This document shows positions 1 to 9,513 of a stretch of DNA of 64,000 nucleotides, piece after piece. Below the pieces are notes generated by a model. That model was given only the letters and a program-made list of their open reading frames with translations, made no database searches and was not told the DNA's origin. The stretch lies in NCBI GenBank assembly GCA_900074725.1, contig LT598460.1, positions 129,502 through 193,501 on the forward strand, read 5' to 3'. Every line of letters starts with the position of its first letter. Within the stretch, counting starts at the first letter, position 1. The stretch comes from Lachancea dasiensis (taxonomy: Eukaryota > Ascomycota > Saccharomycetes > Saccharomycetales > Saccharomycetaceae). The position numbers and the translations under genes were made by a program.

Positions 1-101
1 AGAACAACAGGAAGAAGCTAATGAAGTTGGGGATCTTAGATAGACTAACTGTGCATCACACATAATAAATTACTGGATCTTATCGAACCTAGCATACAAG
101 T

Positions 102-2042
102 CTATAGATTGTTTTGATAGAAAGTTTCCCATAGCTCAATGCATTCTTTTTGAGTCTCTATGCTGGACTCTAAGAAAATTTCAATGCTGTTTCGGAAGTC
201 GACAATTTTCTCATGCTCGTGTTTGCGCAGCTCTCTTCGAATTCTGTCACCCACCTCTTGCAGCTGTTTCTTAATCTTGGAGTGCCTTTCCTGCAATACT
301 TGTAGGTCCTTTGTCAAGGCATCAACTTTATCCGATGGACCCTTATGGCTATTCCTGTCAAGTTGAGCGCGCTTCTTCAGAAGGTCATTTTCAAGGACAA
401 CAGAAAAATAACCCAGCTTAGACCTCTGATTAAAAATGGCCCTAACGCTAGCAAGGGACCTCATATACTCATCGATTGTGACGCCAAGTGTGAGAGATTC
501 TTGCATTGTACTTCTCTGAAGTGATTCTTTTATACGCATGTGCACCTCAGCAAAGTTATTCAAGGTTTCCGACCCTTTTTTAGAAACCTCTAGCTCCTCA
601 AGAGACTTGATAGTGTTAGAAAACTCTTCCATAACAGATGCCAGGTCATTTGTCTGAGTGTCCACAATTTCTAGAGATTTGCAAAGTTGCTTAAGTTGTT
701 CCTCTAGCGTTTCGACAGCATGTCTTTGTTCCACAAAATACGCATCGGATTCAACGTACTTTGGAAGACTTGCAAACGAAATGTTCATAAACCCTTTTTG
801 AGACTCATCAAGTCCGCCATTTCTCATCACGCTCGAGGCATCTTCGCTTCCCAGAAGCTCAATAAGGCTAATATGAATTTCGGATATGTCATTACTGTCG
901 CTTGAAGCGTTAGAGCCTGTCAAATTTTCTCTAACCTTGGAGTCTTGGCTAAAATTTTGACTTTGTAAAAACATGATGAAATCCTCGTCGTCCTGCAACT
1001 CCCGGTCTTGGGCAATTTTTACAAGCATTCGCTCCATTTGAAACCTCCGGCCTTCAACAAAATCATCTCTGAATCTACCCACAGCTTGCTTCTCTGGTGG
1101 AGGCGGGATGATTTTGCCCCAGTGGTTATTTTGCAATTGTCTATAAAGCCATCTAAAGTCACGATAACGACGCTGAACGCGCACTTCCGAAGGATTTAGG
1201 TTCTCAGATCTGGTCCAAATGGTGTATTCAACGTGAGCAAATGTGAGGTCTCCTATTTTCAGAGGATCTACCACTTCAATTGTATATTTATTGCTGGGTG
1301 GTTCGAACTTGTCCAGTACAGGTGCTGCTTCCGGCCGGGTTCCAATTACAGGTTCTTCTCCCATTACCCTTTTCACTGATGGCGTGGAGCTCAGACTTTT
1401 ACGCGGGGATATCCTGAACAGTGGACCGTCCATCTGCTGCAGCAGGTCCACTTTATCTTTTCCAGGAGCACTCTCATAGTCCAAGGACTCCTCGACAAAT
1501 TCATCGTCGTTCTTGTCGTTTGTAGCATTTGATGCCAGAGGATCTTCAAACATGTCAGCTTTCTGTGCTTCCGTCAAAGGACGGCGGCGTTGGCGCACAG
1601 AAGAAAACAATTTTTTGGGGCGAGCGTGAGACTTTCTTGACGGTGAAACTACTGAAGGCTGGCTGCTCAGCGAACTTTTCTCAGCATCATTTTCTACTAC
1701 CTCCAAGGGAGATTTGATGGCACCCCCAAAAAGAGATTCGCCTATCTCCTCTGGTTGGGTAGCATCCGGGGCAGCGATTCCCGCCAGGGGATCTTCTTGG
1801 GGAGCTAGTGACATCATGAGATCCTTTTTCTCAGCGACTGGCGTCTTCCTTTCACCAGATTCGTTGCTCCATGGCTCCTGCTGGTATTCCGAATCTACTT
1901 CTTCGTCTGTCTTCACTTGATCTTCTTGATCGATCGCATGTAAACTAGCAAACGTTTTAGCCAATTCGTTGTGGCTATCCAAATTCGATGACTCATTACC
2001 GTCATCCCAAACAGGGGCCCCCAGGTCATCGTCATAACTCAT
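102..2042 (-). CDS. VPS5: Vps5, sorting nexin of the retromer (SNX1-type PX-BAR protein)
   Basis: Membrane-bending subunit of the retromer, which returns Vps10 and other receptors from endosomes to the Golgi; in yeast it pairs with Vps17. The 646-residue protein has an acidic, Ser/Pro-rich and probably disordered N-terminus (about 1-245). A PX domain follows (about 250-365) with the typical RRYRDFRWLY segment and the PPPPEK proline loop that bind phosphatidylinositol 3-phosphate. The rest is a helical BAR-like C-terminus (about 390-646). The frame opens two codons earlier at a TTG, so I take the first ATG at 2042 as the start. It is divergent from ALG8 across only 170 bp, the same pairing as YOR069W/YOR067C. 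S. cerevisiae also keeps a duplicate, YKR078W; here there is one gene. Confidence 0.95.
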   Translation of the reverse strand: MSYDDDLGAPVWDDGNESSNLDSHNELAKTFASLHAIDQEDQVKTDEEVDSEYQQEPWSNESGERKTPVAEKKDLMMSLAPQEDPLAGIAAPDATQPEEIGESLFGGAIKSPLEVVENDAEKSSLSSQPSVVSPSRKSHARPKKLFSSVRQRRRPLTEAQKADMFEDPLASNATNDKNDDEFVEESLDYESAPGKDKVDLLQQMDGPLFRISPRKSLSSTPSVKRVMGEEPVIGTRPEAAPVLDKFEPPSNKYTIEVVDPLKIGDLTFAHVEYTIWTRSENLNPSEVRVQRRYRDFRWLYRQLQNNHWGKIIPPPPEKQAVGRFRDDFVEGRRFQMERMLVKIAQDRELQDDEDFIMFLQSQNFSQDSKVRENLTGSNASSDSNDISEIHISLIELLGSEDASSVMRNGGLDESQKGFMNISFASLPKYVESDAYFVEQRHAVETLEEQLKQLCKSLEIVDTQTNDLASVMEEFSNTIKSLEELEVSKKGSETLNNFAEVHMRIKESLQRSTMQESLTLGVTIDEYMRSLASVRAIFNQRSKLGYFSVVLENDLLKKRAQLDRNSHKGPSDKVDALTKDLQVLQERHSKIKKQLQEVGDRIRRELRKHEHEKIVDFRNSIEIFLESSIETQKECIELWETFYQNNL

Positions 2043-2212
2043 TGTCAATGTGATGTATGTAACGCAATTGTTGTGTTTCTTCAGTTGATGTTATGAAGCT
2101 CACCTACCAGTGTATTATTATTATATGTTATATTTAATATTGTACCCAAAATATCATCATACATAATTTATACCTTTCACACCATATAGTCTCTCTAAAC
2201 CATAGGTAACAG

Positions 2213-3883
2213 ATGGCTAAGACGGCCAAAAAGGCTAAGGCCTCAGTCTCTGTATCTCAAAATAATCCCAAGTTTTCACTGTGGAATTTTTGGGTTAGCG
2301 GAACACTGTTGAAACTGCTATTAATTCCAGGCTATTTCAGCACTGATTTTGACGTTCATCGCAACTGGCTTGCCATTACAAACAAGCTTCCGTTGAAATT
2401 ATGGTACGTGGAAGATACTAGCCAATGGACGCTGGATTATCCTCCCTTTTTTGCGTACTTTGAGTGGTTTTTGTCGCAGGTTGTTCCTAAAGTAGTCCAG
2501 AAAGATGGATGTTTGGACATAGTAAAGGTGGGAAGATTTGGCATGCCTACTGTCATCTTCCAAAGATTAACTGTGATTGCAAGTGAAACACTTTTGTATG
2601 TGGTTCTTCAGGTATTCATCAACAAGAGCGAGATGACGGATCGATCGGCGAATTTTGTTGTGGCGAGCAGTATTGTTCTGTCTCCAGGGTTTTTGATCAT
2701 TGACCACATACACTTTCAGTACAATGGATTTCTATTTGCAATTCTCATCGCATCAATTGTTGCCGCTAAACATCAAAAATACCTTCAGTGCGCTTTGTTC
2801 TTTACGATTGCTCTTTGCTTCAAACACATTTTCCTATATCTAGCACCCAGCTTCTTTGTCTTTCTACTGAGGGTCTACGTGCTGGACTTTTCTAACTTCA
2901 AATTCAGAAGCTATAACGATCTAATATCGGTAGTCCAATGGAAGAATTTACTCAAACTCGGCGGTGTGGTTGTGACGGTATTCACAGCATGTTTTGCACC
3001 TTTCATTGCTCAGTGGCCACAACTTTTGAAAAGGCTATTCCCATTCTCTAGGGGTCTCACGCATGCTTATTGGGCGCCCAATTTCTGGGCTATCTATTCC
3101 TTACTGGACAAAGTGCTGACGCTGTGCGTAATGAAAGTTCCGTACGTTCACCGGTTTTTGTCTCAGTTTATAGGCCCGCCCCTGATCCCTGAGACCCTTG
3201 CGGAGATTCAATCAAGACTGCAGCAATATAATGGAGGTACGAAAGGTCTTGTACAGGACGTGAGTTTTGTGATATTACCTCAAGTCCAACCCAAATTAAC
3301 TTTTTTCCTTACCTTGTTTTACCAAGTACTTGCTTTAGTGCCCGTTTTATTCAGCCCTTCATTTAAAAGGTTCATCGGATCTCTTACGTTGTGCGGATTT
3401 GCCTCGTTTTTGTTCGGCTGGCATGTCCACGAAAAGGCCATTATGCTCGTGATAATTCCCTTTTCGTTTCTTGTCACGTCAGACAGACGGCTACTGACGC
3501 CATTTCTCCTAGCCGTTTCCGCCGGGTACGTCTCGTTGTTCCCACTGCTGCATAGCTCTCAAGAGTTTTTGCTAAAAATTCTCTACACTTTGGTATGGAG
3601 CATTGTGTACTCTCTAGCCCTTCGTCAAGTCACCAAGATTTCCTCTAGTGTCCAACGTAGGGTGTTCTTCTTCGACAGATTCGCATTATTTTACATCATT
3701 ATGCTCTTACCTCTGGTCATTGGCGTACAATTACTAGAAGCTTTGAAGTGGAGATACAGCGTTCTCCAAAAGTTTGAGTTTGCTGGCTTGATGATATACA
3801 GCATTTACTGCTCGATTGGCATATTAAGCTCTTGGGTAGGCTTGTCGTGGCTCTACAATTTTGATGAACCTCTGTGGATGTAA
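2213..3883 (+). CDS. ALG8: Alg8, ER dolichyl-P-Glc alpha-1,3-glucosyltransferase
   Basis: Adds the second glucose to the lipid-linked oligosaccharide in the ER lumen during N-glycan precursor assembly, using dolichyl-phosphate glucose. The 556-residue protein is hydrophobic throughout, with about a dozen likely membrane segments. The first lumenal loop carries STDFDVHRNW (about 42-52) and DYPPFFAYFEW (75-85), and HFQYNG lies at 167-172; these are hallmarks of the ALG6/ALG8 family. The FDVHRNW form, rather than the FEAQRHW form of Alg6, points to Alg8. Length is close to the S. cerevisiae protein (577). It is divergent from VPS5 and convergent with MSA1, matching the order YOR066W-YOR067C-YOR069W. 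Confidence 0.95.
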   Translation: MAKTAKKAKASVSVSQNNPKFSLWNFWVSGTLLKLLLIPGYFSTDFDVHRNWLAITNKLPLKLWYVEDTSQWTLDYPPFFAYFEWFLSQVVPKVVQKDGCLDIVKVGRFGMPTVIFQRLTVIASETLLYVVLQVFINKSEMTDRSANFVVASSIVLSPGFLIIDHIHFQYNGFLFAILIASIVAAKHQKYLQCALFFTIALCFKHIFLYLAPSFFVFLLRVYVLDFSNFKFRSYNDLISVVQWKNLLKLGGVVVTVFTACFAPFIAQWPQLLKRLFPFSRGLTHAYWAPNFWAIYSLLDKVLTLCVMKVPYVHRFLSQFIGPPLIPETLAEIQSRLQQYNGGTKGLVQDVSFVILPQVQPKLTFFLTLFYQVLALVPVLFSPSFKRFIGSLTLCGFASFLFGWHVHEKAIMLVIIPFSFLVTSDRRLLTPFLLAVSAGYVSLFPLLHSSQEFLLKILYTLVWSIVYSLALRQVTKISSSVQRRVFFFDRFALFYIIMLLPLVIGVQLLEALKWRYSVLQKFEFAGLMIYSIYCSIGILSSWVGLSWLYNFDEPLWM

Positions 3884-4059
3884 CATATTTACGATCTGTC
3901 ATGAAAGGTTAATACATAATATAGAAATACAAACGCTACATTCAAATGTAGCCCCAGACCTGTCCTAAGGTTGTCAAAGGTACAAAAAAATAATAAACTG
4001 CAAATATTGTGGTCTCACATTAAGCAACTCGGATTGTCTCTCCAAACAAGCTTAGACTA

Positions 4060-5436
4060 TTAATTGGACCCGCCAATCAACTTTCTTAAAGCTAGTCTTG
4101 CATCATCGTGTTCCAGCACCTTGGGTGCCTGCGCAGTATGCGGAACGCTATTGTTCATGGAATCACTCATAAGCTTGCATAAGGAACCTGACATAGTTTG
4201 TTGTATTAAGGGTGTACACTGCGCGGACACTGAAAACTCATTAGAATATTCTGGAATTGGGGTCGTCGGAAGATTGTTCTTACCACGCGTGCTTCTGGAA
4301 GCTTCACCTGAAGAATGGTTTTCAGGTGCACGATTATGGTTGTCTTTGGAAGCTATGGTTTTGAAAGACCCTGTACTAAGTAGCGAAGGAGGAGAATTAA
4401 AATATGTCAACGGCTTCCGGGGAGAAGATAACAATTGCTGAAAGAAATGTTCGGCTGTCAAGGCATGGTGGTTGTGACTACCATAAAACTCGGTATTAGG
4501 ATCGTCAGTCATCAACAAAGGGTCTCCCGACGAAAATTTGAAGACCGCAGCATTTGAGGGAGAGCGAGAAATCCGACTACTGTGAGACTCTGGTTGCTTG
4601 GTGTCCAAAACTTCATCGATGGCATTATTGGGGGTGAAACCGGTTTTCAGTTGAAACACAGAAGTACAATTAGGAGTCCACGGAAGAGACGGTTGTGTGA
4701 TCGAGGACTGCTTGGGCGACATGGGCTGAAAATCGCTAAAAACTTCACTTGGACGAATTACCGATGTCTTGTTTGCGGTGCCAAGATCCCTGCGGTTGCT
4801 TTTCATTTTCTTGAGAAGTCCCAACACTACGGATTTATCGAACCCGTTCAAAGGAGGCTTCTGGCCGTTGACGGGCGGTACTTCTGAAGTCTGCGTACTG
4901 GCAGTCGACGACCCAGCAATTTTGGCCTTTCCGTCGTCGTCGATGCACAGGGAGAACTTGAAATGTTTCTTAGCAAACCCTGGGGTAAACATCGACCCCG
5001 GTTTTTTCGCGGAGCGAGGCGGGGTTTCTGAGAGATGTCCTATCGGTTCTATCGGTGAGCTTCGCGCCGGCCTCCTGGGTTCGGACGAAAAAACACTATC
5101 TGTAGGAGTTAGTGGAGACGATGACGGCAATGGCCGTTGTTGGTGCTGCTGTTTCACAGGTGTAGCAAGAGCCACGCTGCGCTGACGACTTCTTTTTGGC
5201 CCTATGGGGGAAGAGGACAGTGGAGACACACCGTTGACACTGCTGGTTCGTCTTTTCTTGGGCGATGGAGAACTGCCCGGCAGCGAGACTTTCATCCAAG
5301 GCTTGGTGAACTTCTTCCCTGCTCCGGCTTTCTGAACCTGCATGGATGAAAAAGCCATGGGGCTTTTCATGGGATCTGCGTATTCCTTCAACAACGGGGG
5401 TCTTCCCCTCTTTCTCGGTTCGTGTCTTTCAGCCAT
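4060..5436 (-). CDS. MSA1: Msa1/Msa2-family G1/S transcription co-activator
   Basis: In S. cerevisiae Msa1 and Msa2 associate with SBF and MBF and time the G1 transcription burst. The 458-residue protein has an AT-hook-like RKRGRPP (8-14), then the family block SPMAFSSMQVQK. Further on are FKFSSGDPLLMTDD, CTPLIQQTM and a C-terminal DDAR.ALRKLI, all in the order seen in Msa1. The rest is Ser/Pro-rich with many SP and TP sites, in keeping with Cdk control. The frame opens at a TTG; the ATG at 5436 begins exactly at the conserved N-terminus. It is the single ancestor of the MSA1 (YOR066W) and MSA2 (YKR077W) pair. Two MCB boxes lie about 265-310 bp upstream. Confidence 0.9.
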   Translation of the reverse strand: MAERHEPRKRGRPPLLKEYADPMKSPMAFSSMQVQKAGAGKKFTKPWMKVSLPGSSPSPKKRRTSSVNGVSPLSSSPIGPKRSRQRSVALATPVKQQHQQRPLPSSSPLTPTDSVFSSEPRRPARSSPIEPIGHLSETPPRSAKKPGSMFTPGFAKKHFKFSLCIDDDGKAKIAGSSTASTQTSEVPPVNGQKPPLNGFDKSVVLGLLKKMKSNRRDLGTANKTSVIRPSEVFSDFQPMSPKQSSITQPSLPWTPNCTSVFQLKTGFTPNNAIDEVLDTKQPESHSSRISRSPSNAAVFKFSSGDPLLMTDDPNTEFYGSHNHHALTAEHFFQQLLSSPRKPLTYFNSPPSLLSTGSFKTIASKDNHNRAPENHSSGEASRSTRGKNNLPTTPIPEYSNEFSVSAQCTPLIQQTMSGSLCKLMSDSMNNSVPHTAQAPKVLEHDDARLALRKLIGGSN

Positions 5437-5699
5437 GTTTGTGAAGCCAACAAAATGGGTGATGGGCAAGTATTTCTCAGCAGAGATAAACGCGACTTAG
5501 TGCTTGGGGTCCGAACGTCTCCAGGTCGCTGCGTCTGAACTGTACCAAGGACGATAGCTGAGCAGCTGTCTTTGGAAGTGAGAGTGCTATACAAATATTT
5601 AGCCTTTTCTGGTCCCAACCTGGAGGTGTTACAGGTGTGCAATGTGTGGCACGACTTTTGATGGTTTTTCCCGATGAGGTGGGCCAATTCTTAACCCGA

Positions 5700-5746
5700 A
5701 CGCGTAAATTGATTAGTTCGTCTACTGTGACTGTTAGAAAACGCGT
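5700..5746. promoter_or_regulatory. Two perfect MCB boxes upstream of MSA1
   Basis: ACGCGT occurs at 5700-5705 and 5741-5746, with a related ACGCGA at 5490-5495 only 54 bp before the ATG. ACGCGT is the MBF (Mbp1/Swi6) element of G1/S genes. Spacing and position suit G1-regulated transcription of MSA1; binding itself is inference. Confidence 0.6.
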
Positions 5747-6392
5747 GAAGATCTCGCTACTTGGTCACGTGGAAGAGCCGGAACGTAGCGTTAATACTTG
5801 TACAAGATGGCCGGGGTATTAACTTGATGGTTGTGACTAGCTTCGCACTCATGTCACCGAATTATTGTGCTTTTGGTAAAGTTCGCAGTTTCATTTTAGG
5901 TGTGCTGGGGTTCTTTCCACACAAAATGCTAAAGTTTTGTAAATCCTTTCACGCTACACATACTTCCAGTTGCTAGGTTAAACTTCACGTAGCGCGCACG
6001 ATCTCTCAGTTTATTTAGGGTGGTGCATTGATTTGTTTGATCTTTCGACCTGTTGTAGCGGCCACTGTCTTATTATCACTTTGTACATTGCTGACAGCAC
6101 AGTAGGTTTCGAATTCTGCCCTGCTAAGCAACGCTAGGCGACTGGGCTAGCGAGTTGCGGACTGGGTATCGTCAATTGCCAGATAGCAATTATCAGGATT
6201 GACCATCTTTGATTGAACGTCCCTGGTTAATGTTTTTGTCCGCTAAACCGATATTCCATATAGCTATCAAAACATGAACGGGAAATGCACAATCGGTATT
6301 GTAAGCTAGTTCGCGCGGCCAGATCAATAACCTCAACAACCTCAGTTGCCGGGTACCTGGGCACACGCTATGGACAAATTCCGAATCGTTTG

Positions 6393-6422
6393 ATAATAAT
6401 AATAATAATAATAATAATAATT
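6393..6422. repeat. (ATA)n microsatellite, about 10 units
   Basis: An uninterrupted ATA/AAT trinucleotide run of about 30 bp in the gap downstream of CYT1. It looks like a simple polymorphic microsatellite with no coding role. Confidence 0.9.
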
Positions 6423-6815
6423 AAATAAAAGATGGAGGAAGAGAGTGCTCGGACAGGGAAAGATCGAGATGCAATAAGAGGAAAGGAGTTCGATGATATG
6501 ATAAATCCGTGATTTCGAAATTCGAATATATAAATATGGGAAGGAAACATTAGTGCTTCGCAAACTACTGCTTTATCTCGCTTTTTGATATTTTTAGATT
6601 TTTGTATGAGGTCTTTCACAACTTGCTGCAACTTCGACCAACTTGGTTTGTATCCCTCGTTCTTTCTCTTTGTTTTTGTTTCTCAAAAGTTCTCATAAGA
6701 CGTAACAGACACCAAGATGAAATGCTGAATGGGGGCGTTTAACTCCGCAAACGTAGAGCTGGTGAATAAATATAATCAAGAGCCTTCTGAACGTTTGTGA
6801 CGGGCCTCTTCAAAG

Positions 6816-8039
6816 TTATTTTTTGGGAGGGTTGAAAACGTATTTTCTGGTCTTGATACCGGCCCACTTGAATTTCTTGACCCACACGGAGAGCAAGTAC
6901 AAGGAGGACAACACGATGACGGCCTTTAGACCCAATCTCTTTCTTTCATCGTGCTCAGGTTCGGAACACCAATGCAAGAAAGTGGTGACGTCCTTGGCCA
7001 TTTGAGTGGTGGTGGCTGGGGTACCGTCCTCGTATTCGACCAAGTCATCGAACAAGACACGGGCCATGGCGATGGATCCACCTGGGAAGTAAGGGTTGTA
7101 GTTGGACCCTGGAGGCAACACGACACCGGCGGGAGGATCGTCTGGGTAACCAGTCAATAAGGAGAAGATGTAGTCGGAAGCACCGTGTCTGGCCTTCACG
7201 ATCAAGGACAAGTCTGGTGGAAGGGCACCCTGGTTGGCAGCGCGAGCAGCCTGCTCGTTGGGGTAAGGGCCGGGGATGTAATCGGCCAACTTACCAACAC
7301 GCTTCTTGGGGTTACCTTGCTCATCGGGTTCGTCGTCGTATTCGAATTCTTCGGCCATGTCACGGACTTCTTGGTTAGTGTGGGAAACACCAACCAAAGT
7401 ACGCCACGCGACTCTCTCGAGAGAGTGGCAAGCGGCACACACCTCGCGGTACACCTGGTAACCTCTTCTGATGGAGGCGTGGTCAAAGGTCTCCAGAGGA
7501 CCGTTGTGAGACCACCCGTAAGAAGGTGGATGTAGACCGTGTTCGGCAGCCGTCATGGCATCGGCAGTGAGCGAATCAGCGTAGAGCGCAGCAGAAGCAG
7601 CGACACCGGTGGCCACGGCCCCCGCAACGCCTGCGCGGCGGATCCAGCCGTTCGAAACCGCACGTGAAGCGGTCGAGAACGATCTCTGAAGAGGAAAGAA
7701 GAGTTAGTACAAGTTCTCAGATACCACTGAGGCCGGGAGCTAACCGGCGGTGCATCCGCGCTGGAACGACACAGCTCGAAGAGACCAGGAAGGACACACC
7801 CACAACAACCACAGCCACGGCTGCAAACGCCCATTGGGATCGGTCGCACGCGCTCCACGCACAACCCGTCAATAACACGGCAGATCCCACTACCGCCCTT
7901 TCAAGCGTTGCCCTGGCCCACCCTTCACGCCCTGCTCACCGCCTTGCGAGTCCAGTTCTGGCGTCCCCTGTGTTTCTGACCAGCGCGGACCTATCGCCGT
8001 TCTGCCCACCCAAGGCGATCTAATTCAACCACATACCAT
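6816..8039 (-). CDS. CYT1: Cytochrome c1 of respiratory complex III, one intron
   Basis: Heme-bearing catalytic subunit of the mitochondrial bc1 complex; it passes electrons from the Rieske protein to cytochrome c. The long frame (6816-7616) has no ATG at its head. Joining ATG (8039-8037) to the frame at 7685 gives a 290-residue protein. It begins with an arginine- and serine-rich mitochondrial presequence, followed by an Ala/Val-rich sorting segment. The heme site CAACH is at about 84-88 and the axial-Met region is SIAMARVLFDD. An acidic loop (EEFEYDDEPDE), a single C-terminal membrane anchor (about 254-272) and a KKFKWAGIKTRKY matrix tail complete it. S. cerevisiae CYT1 (YOR065W, 309 aa) has no intron. 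Position next to MSA1 agrees with synteny. Confidence 0.92.
7686..8036 (-). other. CYT1 spliceosomal intron (351 nt) right after the start codon
   Basis: The 5' splice site GTATGT (8036-8031) follows the ATG immediately. A perfect TACTAAC branch point lies at 7709-7703, and CAG at 7688-7686 ends the intron 17 nt after the branch-point motif, behind a pyrimidine tract. Splicing is in phase 0 and supplies the missing ATG and the mitochondrial presequence. Confidence 0.85.
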
Positions 8040-8803
8040 ATTGCTGCCCTTAAGGCTATTTCTCATGGAGCTGAACATTGCAAAAGAGTAAAACTAGAGC
8101 CTCTGTTAGACGTTGAACGTTATCCAGAAGTGTCAGTCAACAGCTATGAACACAACAATTCCAAGTCACTTAGTAGTATGTGCTTGTAGTTCTCAATTGA
8201 CAATAATGTAGAGTATACTCGACTTTTTTTTCCTGGGAGCTGGTTGGTCGAATACGTGAAAAAAAGTGGCCTCGGTAATATCGCAGTCGTACGCGTATGA
8301 AGCGACATTCACCTCTGCGTGCAAGATGATAAAGGGCTCTGGTGGTGATTTCCAGCGATCTGATTGGCTGAGAGGCGCGCCAGGCCGGTAAAGTGGGTAT
8401 AGAGCAGCTGCAGAGGGCAGAAGAAGAGACTCGCGACGCCATACAGAGGGGAGACCTCTGGTGGACTGGCGGCTTGAACAAAAACCCCCCGCTCCGGGAT
8501 GGTACTCGACATTTTTGCTTGCCGGACCTCCAGTCGCGACCGCATGTTCGAGTGGAGAGACAGGTGAATGACACCCGTACCAAGTGATAGATATCATGTG
8601 ACAGACAAAGGACTCGAAAATCGACCGGAGGATCGACCGAAGAAGTGGGTAGATAGCCGGGTAAGAGTTAGCCAGCGTAGGGCTCCCGCTAGAAGGACGG
8701 CCTATAATATGTTTACATGATGGGACGGACATGCTACAATAACAGCCCACATCCGTCACTGTCACTGCCGCGCACGGTCCTGGCGTGTGGAACTACCAGA
8801 GCA
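8040..8803. promoter_or_regulatory. Divergent CYT1-YNG1 promoter with Hap1- and CCAAT-type sites
   Basis: CGGTAATATCGC at 8273-8284 fits the Hap1 pattern CGGnnnTAnCGG except for the last base. TGATTGGC at 8361-8368 is a reverse CCAAT box of the Hap2/3/4/5 type. They lie about 235 and 325 bp upstream of the CYT1 ATG. S. cerevisiae CYT1 is controlled by these same heme- and carbon-responsive factors. A 190-codon open frame across this stretch has no ATG at its head and no recognisable content. Confidence 0.5.
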
Positions 8804-9376
8804 ATGGAAGCGGACGTACGATATACTTTTCTGGACGCGCTGGACCACCTGCCGTCGGATCTTATCCGAAGCCTATGGGTGATCCAGTCCCTGGGCCTAC
8901 GCAGCGAGCCGGATCGAGCGTTTGTGGACCAAGAAGCGCTGAAAGAAGCGCAGCACATCGAAAGAATGCTTCAGCAGCAGCAAGAGCGACTGGAGTTCCA
9001 GATGCAGGAAATGCAGGAAATGGCTGCGATTCAGGCCAGGTACATGGCGCACGAGGGCGCCATTGAGGTGAAGACCAAAACTGCCAAAACAAAGAACACC
9101 AAGTATGCCGCGCAACAGCAAGCAGGACGACTGCCACAGATCCCAGAGCCGCTGAAGATTAAGATAAACCTCAAACCCAGCCACCCGCAAGAAACGGTCT
9201 ATTGTACATGCAGGGACGTTTCCTACGGTGCCATGGTCGCATGCGACAACAAAAAGTGTCCCACCGAGTGGTTTCATTACGGATGTGTTGGGCTGACGCA
9301 TGCACCCAAGGGGAAGTGGTACTGCAGTGAACGCTGCAACCGGCAGGCCAACAAGAAGAGGTTTATGAATTTATGA
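8804..9376 (+). CDS. YNG1: Yng1, PHD-finger ING subunit of the NuA3 histone acetyltransferase
   Basis: Yng1 tethers NuA3 to chromatin by binding histone H3 trimethylated at Lys4. The 190-residue form starts at 8804, where DVRYTFLDALDHLPSDLIRS matches the ING N-terminal region. A Gln-rich helical stretch follows, then a C-terminal PHD finger (about 133-178) with Cys4-His-Cys3 ligands, YCTC...C..C..H..C...YCSERC. An in-frame ATG at 8717 would add 29 residues with no ING character, so the downstream ATG is preferred. The protein ends in a basic tail. The gene is divergent from CYT1, as with YOR064C and YOR065W. Confidence 0.9.
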   Translation: MEADVRYTFLDALDHLPSDLIRSLWVIQSLGLRSEPDRAFVDQEALKEAQHIERMLQQQQERLEFQMQEMQEMAAIQARYMAHEGAIEVKTKTAKTKNTKYAAQQQAGRLPQIPEPLKIKINLKPSHPQETVYCTCRDVSYGAMVACDNKKCPTEWFHYGCVGLTHAPKGKWYCSERCNRQANKKRFMNL

Positions 9377-9513
9377 TGTGTAAACGATAGGCGAACGAAC
9401 GAAGAAACGGATGAATTAAGTAGTAAAAGAAGAAATTTGGAGAAAACTAAACACACATAGACATTACGAGTACACACATGCGTCTAGGGAAAAACGCCAA
9501 GTCAATGCTTCAT

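Larger units (their letters stand above)
5437..6815. other. MSA1 upstream region, gene-free
   Basis: About 1.4 kb between the start of MSA1 and the end of CYT1. It holds MCB-type elements near MSA1 and an ATA microsatellite near CYT1. No ORF longer than about 90 codons resembles a protein, and no splice-signal pair was found. Confidence 0.6.

Noticed and set aside
8193-8765. 190-codon minus-strand frame in the CYT1-YNG1 promoter
   Set aside because: Opens at GTG, has no recognisable domain, and covers the expected promoter with Hap1/CCAAT-like sites.
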